From Bacillota bacterium (lineage in GTDB: Bacteria > Bacillota > Clostridia > Lachnospirales > Lachnospiraceae), in the NCBI GenBank assembly GCA_023402845.1, contig JAEYFP010000041.1, positions 1-64,000 on the forward strand: a stretch of DNA of 64,000 bases. The letters run 5' to 3'. Each line of letters opens with the position of its first letter. The first letter of the stretch is position 1. The position numbers and the translations under genes were made by a program. The notes under the pieces were generated by a model, which worked only from the letters and a program-made list of their open reading frames with translations, made no database searches and had not been told where the DNA came from. Of the stretch, positions 1 to 7,856 are shown one piece after another.

Positions 1-120
1 TCCAAGCGGGGCTTATTAAAGTTCCGCTTATGCGTATGATACCCCTATTATATCTCTCAAAAATCGGCAGCCATATGCTTTGGGCAGATTGATTCATCCT
101 TCAATTACAGTTTGCGGAAA

Positions 121-189
121 CTCAAGATATATTACATATTTGAGATCTGTAAGAAATAACAGATTAGTTACTATAAGGTAACACATCTG
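121..189. other. Two tandem hairpins upstream of the first gene
   Basis: Two imperfect inverted repeats follow each other. The first is CTCAA...TTGAG (121-144). The second is CAGAT-TA-GTTAC, loop TATAAG, GTAAC-AC-ATCTG (160-189). They lie in the otherwise featureless first 253 bases, 65-130 bases before the first gene. They could be the 3' end of an upstream transcript or part of a leader. No T-run follows, so I do not call a terminator. Confidence 0.3.
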
Positions 190-253
190 ATAGTTCTCTC
201 TATATTAAAAGTAGATACAGTTAAATAGATGTTCAGTTGAAAGGAGTTAAAAA

Positions 254-775
254 ATGGGTTGTCTGAATATATGTTTACGCGATAAGCTTTTAATAACAGG
301 GATGATAGCTGTATTGGCATTGGTGCTTGCCTTGGCAGCAATCCTATTTAGTATCATTAATATAAATAATGCTGATAATAGAGGGATTCAAGCAGAATTA
401 AATAATGCGGGAGGAGAAGTCATTGCAAATAACAGCAACGTAATTTTTAATCATGTGTTAAATGATCAAAGCGACAACATCAGTTATAATTCAGCGACAG
501 GAGAATTCACAATAACAGAACCCGGAAATTATGAGGTTGCCTGGTGGACGGCTCCTGACGGTGCAGGCCCTGCGGGCAATATCAGTTTCGCAGTTGCGGT
601 AAACGGGATCCCTTATGCAACCGTTTCGTCACCTATTGTGACTGTGCAAATGGCGGGCAGTGCCTTGGTGACCGTAGAAACTGTCCCTGCAACTATTTCG
701 CTTGTTAATGTTACAGGGGAAGATGTTTTTATACCGGATACACCGGTTCAGGCAGGTATTGTAATTACGGAATAG
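254..775 (+). CDS. Membrane-anchored protein with BclA C-terminal / C1q-TNF-like jelly-roll domain
   Basis: The 173-residue product has one strongly hydrophobic segment at about residues 14-36. The rest looks like a compact beta-rich domain: the stretch with VIFNHVLND, then ISYNSATGEFTITEPGNYEV, then FAVAVNG resembles the C-terminal trimerising domain of Bacillus/Clostridium exosporium BclA proteins, which shares the C1q/TNF fold. Here there is no collagen-like Gly-X-Y stalk, so the head domain is tethered almost directly to the membrane. AAGGAG lies 7 bases before the ATG. A terminator overlaps the stop codon, so the gene is probably monocistronic. The fold is inferred from sequence pattern only; a spore-coat or surface role is possible but not shown. 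Confidence 0.7.
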   Translation: MGCLNICLRDKLLITGMIAVLALVLALAAILFSIININNADNRGIQAELNNAGGEVIANNSNVIFNHVLNDQSDNISYNSATGEFTITEPGNYEVAWWTAPDGAGPAGNISFAVAVNGIPYATVSSPIVTVQMAGSALVTVETVPATISLVNVTGEDVFIPDTPVQAGIVITE

Positions 776-807
776 TAATAGAGCCGATATCACTATTCCG
801 TATTTTT
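766..807 (+). terminator. Rho-independent terminator of the BclA-like gene
   Basis: An 11-bp perfect stem (TACGGAATAGT / ACTATTCCGTA) is followed by TTTTT. The left arm includes the stop codon of the BclA-like gene. Confidence 0.8.
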
Positions 808-823
808 ACTGGATCAGAGTTAT

Positions 824-1801
824 TTATTGTTTTAAAGCGGCCCGGTATTTTCCCGGTGTCATACCATAGCGTTCCTTAAAGACTCTAAAAAAATGGCTGG
901 GGCTGCTGTAACCGCACCTTTCGGAGATATCATAGATAGATATAGTTGGATTTTCCAAAAGCTGTAAAGATTTTTCGAGCCGGCATTCTCTTTGAATCTC
1001 CCGATAGTTTTTTCCCGTATGCTTTTTCAGGTAGTCTGAGAGATAGTTGGCATGGTAGCCGAGTATCTCTGCCATTTCTGAAAGAGATTGTTCAAAACAG
1101 TGCCCTTCGATGTGCCGGAGGATCTCCTGTGCCTTGTGATTGATGCCGAGGTAGCTGTAATATTTGCTTTTATCCAAGGTATCGATCAGAAGGGCTGTCC
1201 ATAATTCAAGGACGTAAGTCTGTCTGAATTCTGCGTTTATATATTCCTGCAAAATACGATTTACAAATAAATGAATATCTGCGGCAAAGCTGTTTGGAAA
1301 ATAAATATAATTTTGGATATCGGAATCTGATTTTTGTATAAATTTCATCAATGGACTATTGTGATTTCTCAAGTTATTTGTTAGAAAAATCATCATTTCT
1401 TTCTTTATACAAAAGTTGATGATATAGGTTGTTTTGTTAATGCATTTTATACTTTGCAGGGCCTCGCCATTAATCAGTGAAATATCACCGCGATGCATAT
1501 AGAGTTCATTTCCGTCAACAACATTCACGATTTCCCCTCTGCTTACATATGTAAGCTCATAAAAATCATGGTTATGAAGAGGAAAATCATCGGTTACTTC
1601 ATGACCCAGAATATAAATATTTTCACCTGGCTGAAACACCTTAGAAAGGTTTTGGAGGTCATGGATACAATAATGCTCCTTTAATGTATCGTAATTGTGT
1701 TCCAGTAACTGCTCCGGTAAAATTGAGCGTGAATCCTCTGCATTCAAGTGAGAAAGAGGATTTTTTACGGTAATCAGCCTGCCTTCTGCGGGAGCAGTCA
1801 T
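824..1801 (-). CDS. AraC-family transcriptional regulator with N-terminal cupin domain
   Basis: The 325-residue protein has an N-terminal cupin-like sensor region (about residues 55-130, with HNHDFYEL and a following YMHRGD turn) and a C-terminal AraC/XylS double helix-turn-helix (about 225-323, ending with the diagnostic ISERCGYSSPSHFFRVFKERYGMTPGKYR block, quoted in parts: GYSSPSHF, GMTPGKYR). Such proteins usually sense a sugar or other small ligand and activate nearby catabolic genes. I chose the ATG at 1801 because GGAGG lies 7 bases upstream; an in-frame ATG at 1834 lacks such a site. No transport or catabolic operon sits beside it, so its target cannot be read from context. Confidence 0.9.
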   Translation of the reverse strand: MTAPAEGRLITVKNPLSHLNAEDSRSILPEQLLEHNYDTLKEHYCIHDLQNLSKVFQPGENIYILGHEVTDDFPLHNHDFYELTYVSRGEIVNVVDGNELYMHRGDISLINGEALQSIKCINKTTYIINFCIKKEMMIFLTNNLRNHNSPLMKFIQKSDSDIQNYIYFPNSFAADIHLFVNRILQEYINAEFRQTYVLELWTALLIDTLDKSKYYSYLGINHKAQEILRHIEGHCFEQSLSEMAEILGYHANYLSDYLKKHTGKNYREIQRECRLEKSLQLLENPTISIYDISERCGYSSPSHFFRVFKERYGMTPGKYRAALKQ

Positions 1802-1916
1802 TTTTGAACCTCCAATAATCTGAGAAAATAACACTTTTTTATAAGCTTTATATCTGTTCTATAGTTTTATAATACCATATAATATCAGTAATAGATAAGA
1901 AATCAGGTGATAAAAG

Positions 1917-2168
1917 TTGAAAAAATATATGGTAAAATTTCAGACAACTTTTGATATTGAAGCCTTTATAAAATTACAGAAGGAGTTTCCCTTTTGCGGC
2001 TATCTTTCAAATGGAGCGGAAATAATAGAAATCAATGACGTATTGAATATTGCTGATGTCTGCTCTTTAAGTCCGGTGCAATTGACAGTCACGAGCTCAT
2101 CGGATTTGGCCGGTCTGAAAAAAAGCTTTAAAGAGGCAGGCTTGCTTGTGAAACCTTACGGAACCTGA
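1917..2168 (+). CDS. Small protein, possibly HPr-like fold
   Basis: The 83-residue product is not confidently recognised. The order beta - helix (AFIKLQKEF) - beta (YLSNGAEIIEI) - short helix (DVLNIADVCSL) - beta (VQLTVTS) - helix (DLAGLKKSFKEAG) resembles the open-faced sandwich of the phosphocarrier HPr, but the position of HPr His15 is not conserved, so it would not act as a phosphocarrier. The start is a TTG with GGTGA 6 bases upstream; an ATG at 1929 is the alternative. Its 3' end overlaps the convergent membrane-protein gene by 13 bases. It is divergent from the AraC-family gene. Confidence 0.6.
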   Translation: MKKYMVKFQTTFDIEAFIKLQKEFPFCGYLSNGAEIIEINDVLNIADVCSLSPVQLTVTSSSDLAGLKKSFKEAGLLVKPYGT

Positions 2169-2656
2169 AAAATCCCGAGATTCGGCGGATAGACAGAAAA
2201 GACAAAAAACAGTACGGCAGTCAAAAGCAGGATAAGTGTGAGGATGTCCGCACCTTCGTGAAAACGGCCATGCAGGATCAGGCGGCGGGCAAAGATGAAA
2301 GTAAACATAACACAGATATAAAAAATGGCGATATCGATCACAATTAGCTGGAAGCCAAGAATGCCGGAATAGGTATAAAATAATGTAGGAATCAATAACA
2401 GACCTGTCAGTAAGGCAAAGATCAATACAGCCCTGAGAGATTCATTTTTTTGATATAAAAATGACATATAGAGAATATAAAGCAGCATCGGAAAGAAGAG
2501 CATCTTCATGTGCTCCCATGTAGATTCGTTTACAGGTGTAAACAGCCCGACGATGAAGTTTTCACCGGACCATTGATAAAGAAAGTGCAGGATCGTTCCG
2601 AGTATCGAAACAAAAATGGCGCCGGCAGCCAGATTCCTTTTCAGAGCAGTATTCAT
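2156..2656 (-). CDS. DUF6512-like multi-pass membrane protein
   Basis: This 166-residue protein has about five hydrophobic segments and a conserved early loop containing NESTWEHMK, followed by FFPMLLY. That combination is, to my recollection, typical of a Firmicutes family annotated DUF6512, whose function is unknown. The ATG at 2656 has GGAG 7 bases upstream, so the 11 residues encoded before it are dropped. Its 3' end overlaps the convergent small gene by 13 bases. The MITE-like element lies directly upstream. Confidence 0.75.
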   Translation of the reverse strand: MNTALKRNLAAGAIFVSILGTILHFLYQWSGENFIVGLFTPVNESTWEHMKMLFFPMLLYILYMSFLYQKNESLRAVLIFALLTGLLLIPTLFYTYSGILGFQLIVIDIAIFYICVMFTFIFARRLILHGRFHEGADILTLILLLTAVLFFVFSVYPPNLGIFQVP

Positions 2657-2689
2657 GAATATCTCCGTTCCGCCGCGTTCAAGCGGCAA

Positions 2690-2877
2690 TCCATCTGTAG
2701 TTACTGTTCACAGACATATGCGACGTGTTTTTTGTGAGTGAAGCGAAGCGAAAGTCACAGAAAACCGAAGAATTGCAGCGCCAAAACGCTATCTTTGCGT
2801 TTTGTGTGCATCGCATAGCGTGTTGCTGGTCGCGGAACTGCTGTATTTTGCAGTGGAGTGAACAGTATCCATCTGTA
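2690..2877. mobile_element. MITE-like element with terminal inverted repeats and 10-bp flanking direct repeats
   Basis: The 10-base sequence TCCATCTGTA occurs at 2690-2699 and again at 2868-2877. Immediately inside are 10-base perfect inverted ends, TACTGTTCAC (2702-2711) and GTGAACAGTA (2858-2867). The interior has further hairpins, such as CAAAACGC / GCGTTTTG and ACTGC / GCAGT, and no credible coding sequence. The architecture is that of a small non-autonomous transposable element with a target-site duplication. No transposase is present in the window. Confidence 0.55.
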
Positions 2878-2992
2878 AATAGTATATGCAGAAAATGTTT
2901 GAAAGTGCTTGCAAAGAGTAATGGAATTATCATAAAATAATTACTGTGCATGATTTGCCATATCATTTGTGCAAAAATTGGGCAATCTAACT

Positions 2993-3010
2993 AAGCGGAC
3001 GATGCCGCTT
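2993..3010. repeat. Short palindrome AAGCGG(N6)CCGCTT, copy 1
   Basis: A 6-bp stem with a 6-base loop (ACGATG). A second copy differing at one loop base lies at 22493-22510. This copy is 28 bases before the DHH phosphoesterase gene and may sit in its leader. Confidence 0.5.
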
Positions 3011-3037
3011 TAGTCGTGCACATGCAGGGAGAAGACG

Positions 3038-4555
3038 ATGAAACTTCTGGAACTTGATCAATACAGGAAAATTGTAATTCAATGCCATGACAATCCGGAT
3101 GCGGATGCGCTTGCCTCCGGTTGGGCGCTTTATTGCTATTTTATGGAGCGGGGAAAAAGTGTCCGTCTGATCTACTCGGGTAAGCTGAAAATACAAAAAT
3201 CCAATCTGGTACTTATGGTGGAGAGACTTGCGATTCCGGTCGAATATGTGGACCCGGAATCTGCGCTCGGAATTGAGGAGGAAAACGGACTGCTGATTAC
3301 GGTAGATTGTCAGTATGGTGCGGGAAATGTAACAAAGCTGCGGACGCCTCATGCCGCGATTATCGACCATCATCAAATTGAAATTACAGATGTTCCGCTC
3401 AGAGAAATCCGCTCCGGCTACGGAAGCTGTTCTACAGTCATATGGAGCATGATGAAGGAGGCGGGATTTTCGTTTGCGGGGAAAAAGCAGCTTGGAACGG
3501 CATTGTATTACGGACTTTTTGCGGATACGAACCAGTTCAGTGAGCTTCATAATCCGGTCGATATGGATATGCGGGATGATGTGGAGTGTTATCATAATTT
3601 GATCAACCTTTTTAAAAATTCTAATCTTTCATTGAAGGAGCTTGAAATTGCGGGCATCGCGCTGATCCGTTACATCCTGAATGAAGAGCATCATTATGCG
3701 ATTATCAAGGCACAGCCGTGTGATCCGAATGTACTGGGGCTGATCAGCGATCTTGTCTTGCAGGTGGATGCCATTTTAACCTGCGTCGTATATAATGAAA
3801 TGGAAAACGGCTTTAAGCTGTCGGTCAGGAGCTGCGATAGGGAAGCGCATGCAAATGAAGTTGCGGCATTTTTAACAAAAAATATCGGCTCAGGCGGCGG
3901 ACATATTGAAAAGGCCGGTGGTTTTGTCAGCAAAAGGCGCTATATGGAGCATTATCCGACACTTCATTCCGAGGCATTTTTCAGCCAGCGCCTGAATGAA
4001 TATTTTGAAGGAACGGAGATTATTTACGCGAAGGATTATGAGATTGATAGTAAGGGGATGAAACGGTATCAAGAGAAAAAACTTCCGCTTGGATTTGTGA
4101 AAATCAGTGAGGTAATGGCGGAGGGGGCCCCGATTACGATTCGTACGCTGGAGGGAGATATTGATATTTCAGTGGACAGAGACTTTTATCTTATGATCGG
4201 CGTTAAGGGTGAGGTTTACCCGATCAAAAAAGAAAAATTTGAAAGCAGCTATAAAGAATTGGAAGGAAAATTTGAACTGGAGGCAGAGTATCTGCCGACA
4301 GTACGGAACCGAATTACGGGACAGACCGAAAGTATTCTGGACTTTGCGCATTCCTGTATATCAACGGGTGAAACGCAGATCTATGGCAGAGAGCTTGACA
4401 AGATCACAAAGCTCTTCACCATAGAGGAGGAAGAAAAATACATGCTTGGAAATCCTGGGGATTTCATTGGGGCAAGATGCGGTGACCTTCGTGATGTTTT
4501 TATTGTGGAACGCGATATTTTTTTTAAAACTTATCAAATTATTTTGTCGAATTAA
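3038..4555 (+). CDS. DHH/DHHA1-family phosphoesterase (NrnA-like)
   Basis: The N-terminal DHH domain carries HDNPDADALASG near residues 17-28, a TVDCQYG metal-binding strand near 88 and the namesake IDHHQ near 109. A DHHA1 domain ends in GSGGGHIEKAGG near 286. These are the motifs of nanoRNases/pAp phosphatases (NrnA) and relatives that cleave short oligonucleotides, 3'-phosphoadenosine 5'-phosphate or linear dinucleotides. At 505 residues it is about 180 longer than NrnA. The extra C-terminal region (about 330-505) is unrecognised. GGGAG precedes the ATG. It is followed by its own terminator, so it is probably monocistronic. The exact substrate cannot be assigned. Confidence 0.85.
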   Translation: MKLLELDQYRKIVIQCHDNPDADALASGWALYCYFMERGKSVRLIYSGKLKIQKSNLVLMVERLAIPVEYVDPESALGIEEENGLLITVDCQYGAGNVTKLRTPHAAIIDHHQIEITDVPLREIRSGYGSCSTVIWSMMKEAGFSFAGKKQLGTALYYGLFADTNQFSELHNPVDMDMRDDVECYHNLINLFKNSNLSLKELEIAGIALIRYILNEEHHYAIIKAQPCDPNVLGLISDLVLQVDAILTCVVYNEMENGFKLSVRSCDREAHANEVAAFLTKNIGSGGGHIEKAGGFVSKRRYMEHYPTLHSEAFFSQRLNEYFEGTEIIYAKDYEIDSKGMKRYQEKKLPLGFVKISEVMAEGAPITIRTLEGDIDISVDRDFYLMIGVKGEVYPIKKEKFESSYKELEGKFELEAEYLPTVRNRITGQTESILDFAHSCISTGETQIYGRELDKITKLFTIEEEEKYMLGNPGDFIGARCGDLRDVFIVERDIFFKTYQIILSN

Positions 4556-4616
4556 TGAGAAAATTCATAGTTTCCCAAAACTATACTCGCATAAAACTAA
4601 ATATTTTGCGGACAAT

Positions 4617-4656
4617 AAGATTGAAACGGAGCATTTGACTTTGTTTCAATCTTTTT
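4617..4656 (+). terminator. Terminator of the DHH phosphoesterase gene
   Basis: An 11-bp stem AAGATTGAAAC / GTTTCAATCTT with a 15-base loop, followed by TTTTT. Confidence 0.8.
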
Positions 4657-4714
4657 GCATGATAAGAAGGTTTTCTTTTGGTGTGAAAAATATATGGCAT
4701 AAAGGAGTGATATT

Positions 4715-5608
4715 ATGAAGAGGAAAATGGCAGTGTTAGTATGTGCGCTGTCTCTGGCGGCGTTTGGACTGGTCGGATGCGGCAAGGGAACTGATACAAC
4801 GGGAAATGACGATGTAATTACAGACGATACCGCCGCGCAGGATGAAGCAGGACTCGGTGCAGACGAAACAGAGGTGACGGATGACGCGGTGGATAATACG
4901 ACAGAAGAAGCAAATGACAATACGGCAGCAGGCACAGGAACAGAAGGCAAGGTTCTGGAAGGCTATAACACGATGCTGCAGAGTGCGGGAAGCCAGGAAG
5001 ACATCTATAAATATATTGATGAAAATATTTCGAGTGCGACCCCAGAGGAAGCAGATCAGATGATAACAGGTCTGATTGGGCATACAGGAAAGGCAACGTC
5101 TTTAGACTATACGAAGCTGGAGGCGCATAAAGGCTATCTGTCCGAAGAAATGGGAAAATTTATTGATCTGATGAAGCAGGAACAGGAAAAGCCTTCCACC
5201 GCAACGGAAGAAGGGAAGAAGCTTTCCGTAACAGAGCTTTTGAACAGGGCATCTGAATTTGAAAAGCAGATGAACGATTATCCGGAGGGTGTAACAAACC
5301 AATATGCTTATGAAATGTATGAACAAATCATGAATTCGGCAATTACAGGTGGTTATGATGCGACAAATAAAACGGCAAACAGCTATCTGGATAACGGCAA
5401 GACGCTCGGTGAAAGCTATAAGAAGGAATATACCGATTTTGCAGGCGGAGAGTATAAAGGAACAAAGACGGCCGGCATTGTATCCGATTATGTAGGAATG
5501 TTTGATGAGGGCGGTACTGTGAATGATAAAATTACTGCCTATTATGAAAACTTCAAGACAAACTTAAAGGATGCGTTTACCGGCACGAATACCACTGCCG
5601 CACAGTAG
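4715..5608 (+). CDS. Secreted lipoprotein with acidic linker, function unknown
   Basis: The 297-residue product begins with a lipoprotein signal peptide (MKRKMAVLVCALSLAAFGLVGCGKG; lipobox LVGC with Cys22). A very acidic, Thr/Asp/Glu-rich linker follows to about residue 75. The remaining helical domain has no motif I recognise. It ends in an Asn/Thr/Ala-rich tail. AAGGAG precedes the ATG. It is followed by a bidirectional terminator shared with the convergent glycosyltransferase. It is expected to be anchored to the outer face of the membrane. No ABC transporter or other partner gene lies adjacent. Confidence 0.85.
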   Translation: MKRKMAVLVCALSLAAFGLVGCGKGTDTTGNDDVITDDTAAQDEAGLGADETEVTDDAVDNTTEEANDNTAAGTGTEGKVLEGYNTMLQSAGSQEDIYKYIDENISSATPEEADQMITGLIGHTGKATSLDYTKLEAHKGYLSEEMGKFIDLMKQEQEKPSTATEEGKKLSVTELLNRASEFEKQMNDYPEGVTNQYAYEMYEQIMNSAITGGYDATNKTANSYLDNGKTLGESYKKEYTDFAGGEYKGTKTAGIVSDYVGMFDEGGTVNDKITAYYENFKTNLKDAFTGTNTTAAQ

Positions 5609-5719
5609 GGGAAGCAGGGGCTTTTTGAACTTTGTATTTTGAGGAATCAAAAAATAGAAGAATACACGGGTCTGCCTGCATGAAAAATGAAATGGAACGG
5701 AAAAGAACATGCAGAAAAT

Positions 5720-5753
5720 AAAAGAACGGCGCGTTTTTGTGCGCCGTTCTTTT
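5720..5753. terminator. Bidirectional terminator between convergent genes
   Basis: A 13-bp perfect stem (AAAAGAACGGCGC / GCGCCGTTCTTTT) with an 8-base loop. A-rich and T-rich flanks allow it to act on both strands. It overlaps the stop codon of the minus-strand glycosyltransferase. Confidence 0.85.
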
Positions 5754-7239
5754 ATTCGATCAGCAAATACAAATTTCCTGTACTGTTTGAGGAAATGCAC
5801 TCATATTTTTGATCGACCAGTGCAAACAGACTAGGAATATCATTCTCAAAAGAAGAACCGACCACAAGCCATTTGGGAGGCGTATTTTCTAAATAGTTGA
5901 TGATATTTAATTCGATCTGCGGATCCAGTGCAATGAAAAACTGTAAATTCACCTGGTATTTGTAGCAAGGCATTATCTGATTGGCTTCAAACCACGTCAT
6001 ATCCGTACTGAAGCAGAACACACGATCCCGTTCCCATTCGGGGATCAGCGTGGCAAGATTGGCCGCTTCCGCATAATATTCCGAATAGTAAGGATTATCC
6101 CGATCATAAAGCAAAACACGGATGGTATCCATGCTGCAGGAGGCATAGTAAAACAGGTAAACGCCAAGCACAAAAAGACAAAGGCCCTGATAACAGTTTT
6201 TGAAAATAATGAGAGGATCATAAACGGATAATAATAAAATCAAAGCAAAAAGCAGGGAAGGATATGCGGTCGTAAAATAGTAGATAAAGGGGTTTCCTAA
6301 ATGCAATAGCAAATAGGTTGCGGCCGACATGCCGATTAAAATCATGCGTACCGCATCGGAAAGGGAATTTCTGTGCAGACAGGCAAATAAAAATGCAAAA
6401 ATACAGCCGGAAAGCTTGATTTCCCATACGATATTAAAGTTTTCAGAAAAATCGATAGAGCGTTTGAAGGCAAAGGAAAATATGCAGTAGAGCATCTCTC
6501 CGATTGCGCCGTGGTACCCAAAATAGAGAAAAACGGGCAGGATGGCAGCCAGAATCCCAAGCAGAAAAAATAGCAGAAATGAAAAAAGCTCCCGATATTT
6601 TTTTCTAAGAATCAAAAGAAAAATAATTGCACAGATCATTCCGAAAATCGGAGCAGCGACAGTAATTTTTGAAAAAACAAGGATGCCCAGGCATGCGCCG
6701 ATAATTACCGCAGAGTATCTGGGGAGTTTCCAGATTGGAAGATTATCTTTTTTTAAATGCTTTGCCACAAGATACAGGCAGAGCAAATTGAGCGGCAGAC
6801 AAAATTCCTCCAGTGTATTTCCGCCCCAGAGGGTGGAAATATGAACAAACAAAAAAATAAGAAGGACAGCCGTCGTTTTCTTTTTGTTAAGATAAAGTCC
6901 GGCGAGACGGCTGATTAATAGAAGCGAAAAAAATAAAAAGGGAATCTGTATGAAAAAGACACCGAGACGGTCCTTGTGGAGAGACTGTCCGAGTGCTTCA
7001 ATAAAGAAAAAGTAAGGTCCCTTTAAATCAAAAAAATCCCGGTAAGGAACAAGACCCTGCGTAATCCCGCGGCCGACCATGGAAAAAAAGGAGGCGTCAC
7101 AACCATACCAAAAATGATAAAAGGGACTTGTCCAAAGTGAAAAAGCGAGCAAAAATACGATGGAAACGAGAAAAAGAATGACATATTCCAGGCTTTTTTG
7201 CAAACGTACCGTATGATTAGGATCAGAGAAAAGCTTCAT
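5752..7239 (-). CDS. GT-C type membrane glycosyltransferase (GT39/PMT-like)
   Basis: The 495-residue protein is mostly transmembrane, with roughly eleven segments. After the first membrane helix there is an extracytoplasmic loop, GRGITQGLVPYRDFFDLKGP, with the acidic residue pattern typical of GT-C enzymes that use polyprenyl-phosphate sugars. The C-terminal 120 residues form a soluble outer domain. It probably adds a sugar to a surface protein or glycan on the outer face of the membrane; the acceptor is unknown. The ATG at 7239 has AAGGAG 7 bases upstream and is preferred over the ATG at 7260. Confidence 0.75.
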   Translation of the reverse strand: MKLFSDPNHTVRLQKSLEYVILFLVSIVFLLAFSLWTSPFYHFWYGCDASFFSMVGRGITQGLVPYRDFFDLKGPYFFFIEALGQSLHKDRLGVFFIQIPFLFFSLLLISRLAGLYLNKKKTTAVLLIFLFVHISTLWGGNTLEEFCLPLNLLCLYLVAKHLKKDNLPIWKLPRYSAVIIGACLGILVFSKITVAAPIFGMICAIIFLLILRKKYRELFSFLLFFLLGILAAILPVFLYFGYHGAIGEMLYCIFSFAFKRSIDFSENFNIVWEIKLSGCIFAFLFACLHRNSLSDAVRMILIGMSAATYLLLHLGNPFIYYFTTAYPSLLFALILLLSVYDPLIIFKNCYQGLCLFVLGVYLFYYASCSMDTIRVLLYDRDNPYYSEYYAEAANLATLIPEWERDRVFCFSTDMTWFEANQIMPCYKYQVNLQFFIALDPQIELNIINYLENTPPKWLVVGSSFENDIPSLFALVDQKYECISSNSTGNLYLLIE

Positions 7240-7280
7240 AGAAAACTCCTTATAGGCCAAATCGTTACATAAATCCCAAC

Positions 7281-7309
7281 TTTACATTGAGACATGTATA
7301 GATTATAAT
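7281..7309 (+). promoter_or_regulatory. Sigma-A-type promoter of the 7.4-17.5 kb gene run
   Basis: TTTACA (7281-7286), a 17-base spacer and TATAAT (7304-7309), 56 bases before the first gene. It is the only strong promoter seen for the following co-directional genes. Confidence 0.75.
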
Positions 7310-7364
7310 AAAAAAAAATCAATATTGCAACATTACAACTGCAATTGGAAGGAGGATCTTTCAA

Positions 7365-7817
7365 ATGTATGGTCAGCAACAGACAACCCGTGAGCTGATA
7401 TTCAACGAATACCGCGGGGATGTGGAACGGCTTTTAAAGTATCTGCCGTGGCTGCTTAAAAAGGAAGCAAAGGATGTGGCTGGATATTATGAGGGCGAAA
7501 ATGCTCCAAGGCAAATGCAGATACCGGTATATGATTCGACACTGCTGGCCTTTGTGAAGGAAGCGGAGAAGACGAAATTTATGGACAAGAACTATCCTTA
7601 CGTCTATACGCACCACAAAATCAAGACGTTTGAGGATGAGCGCAGGCTGATGAAGCAGGCCAAAATACAGAATATCGACATTTTCATAGGTATTTTAAGC
7701 AAATATGTGCTGGAGGGAAAGCGGAAATCTGTTTGCTGGAAGGATGCCGTCGGGGAAAAGATATTTTATACGGCGCTGACCTGTTTGGAGGAGTTGTTTT
7801 TTCATTACGCAGCCTGA
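7365..7817 (+). CDS. Conserved hypothetical protein, helical
   Basis: The 150-residue soluble protein is not recognised. It is rich in charged residues and predicted helices, has no signal peptide or membrane segment, and contains a central YVYTHHKIK stretch. GGAGG precedes the ATG. It is the first gene after the 7281 promoter and lies 39 bases before the GGDEF/EAL gene, so it is probably co-transcribed with it. A link to cyclic-di-GMP signalling is only suggested by position. Confidence 0.7.
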   Translation: MYGQQQTTRELIFNEYRGDVERLLKYLPWLLKKEAKDVAGYYEGENAPRQMQIPVYDSTLLAFVKEAEKTKFMDKNYPYVYTHHKIKTFEDERRLMKQAKIQNIDIFIGILSKYVLEGKRKSVCWKDAVGEKIFYTALTCLEELFFHYAA

Positions 7818-7856
7818 GGGAGAGAAAGCTTATCAATTATTAAGCGAGGGATTACA

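Noticed and set aside
3..92. Open frame from the left edge (30 codons ending TGA at 90-92), possibly the tail of a gene
   Set aside because: Too short to recognise, no family similarity seen, and other frames close early; no basis to call a gene.
2725..2940. 71-codon open frame inside and beyond the MITE-like element
   Set aside because: It lies mostly within an inverted-repeat element, has no ribosome binding site and a composition set by the hairpins.
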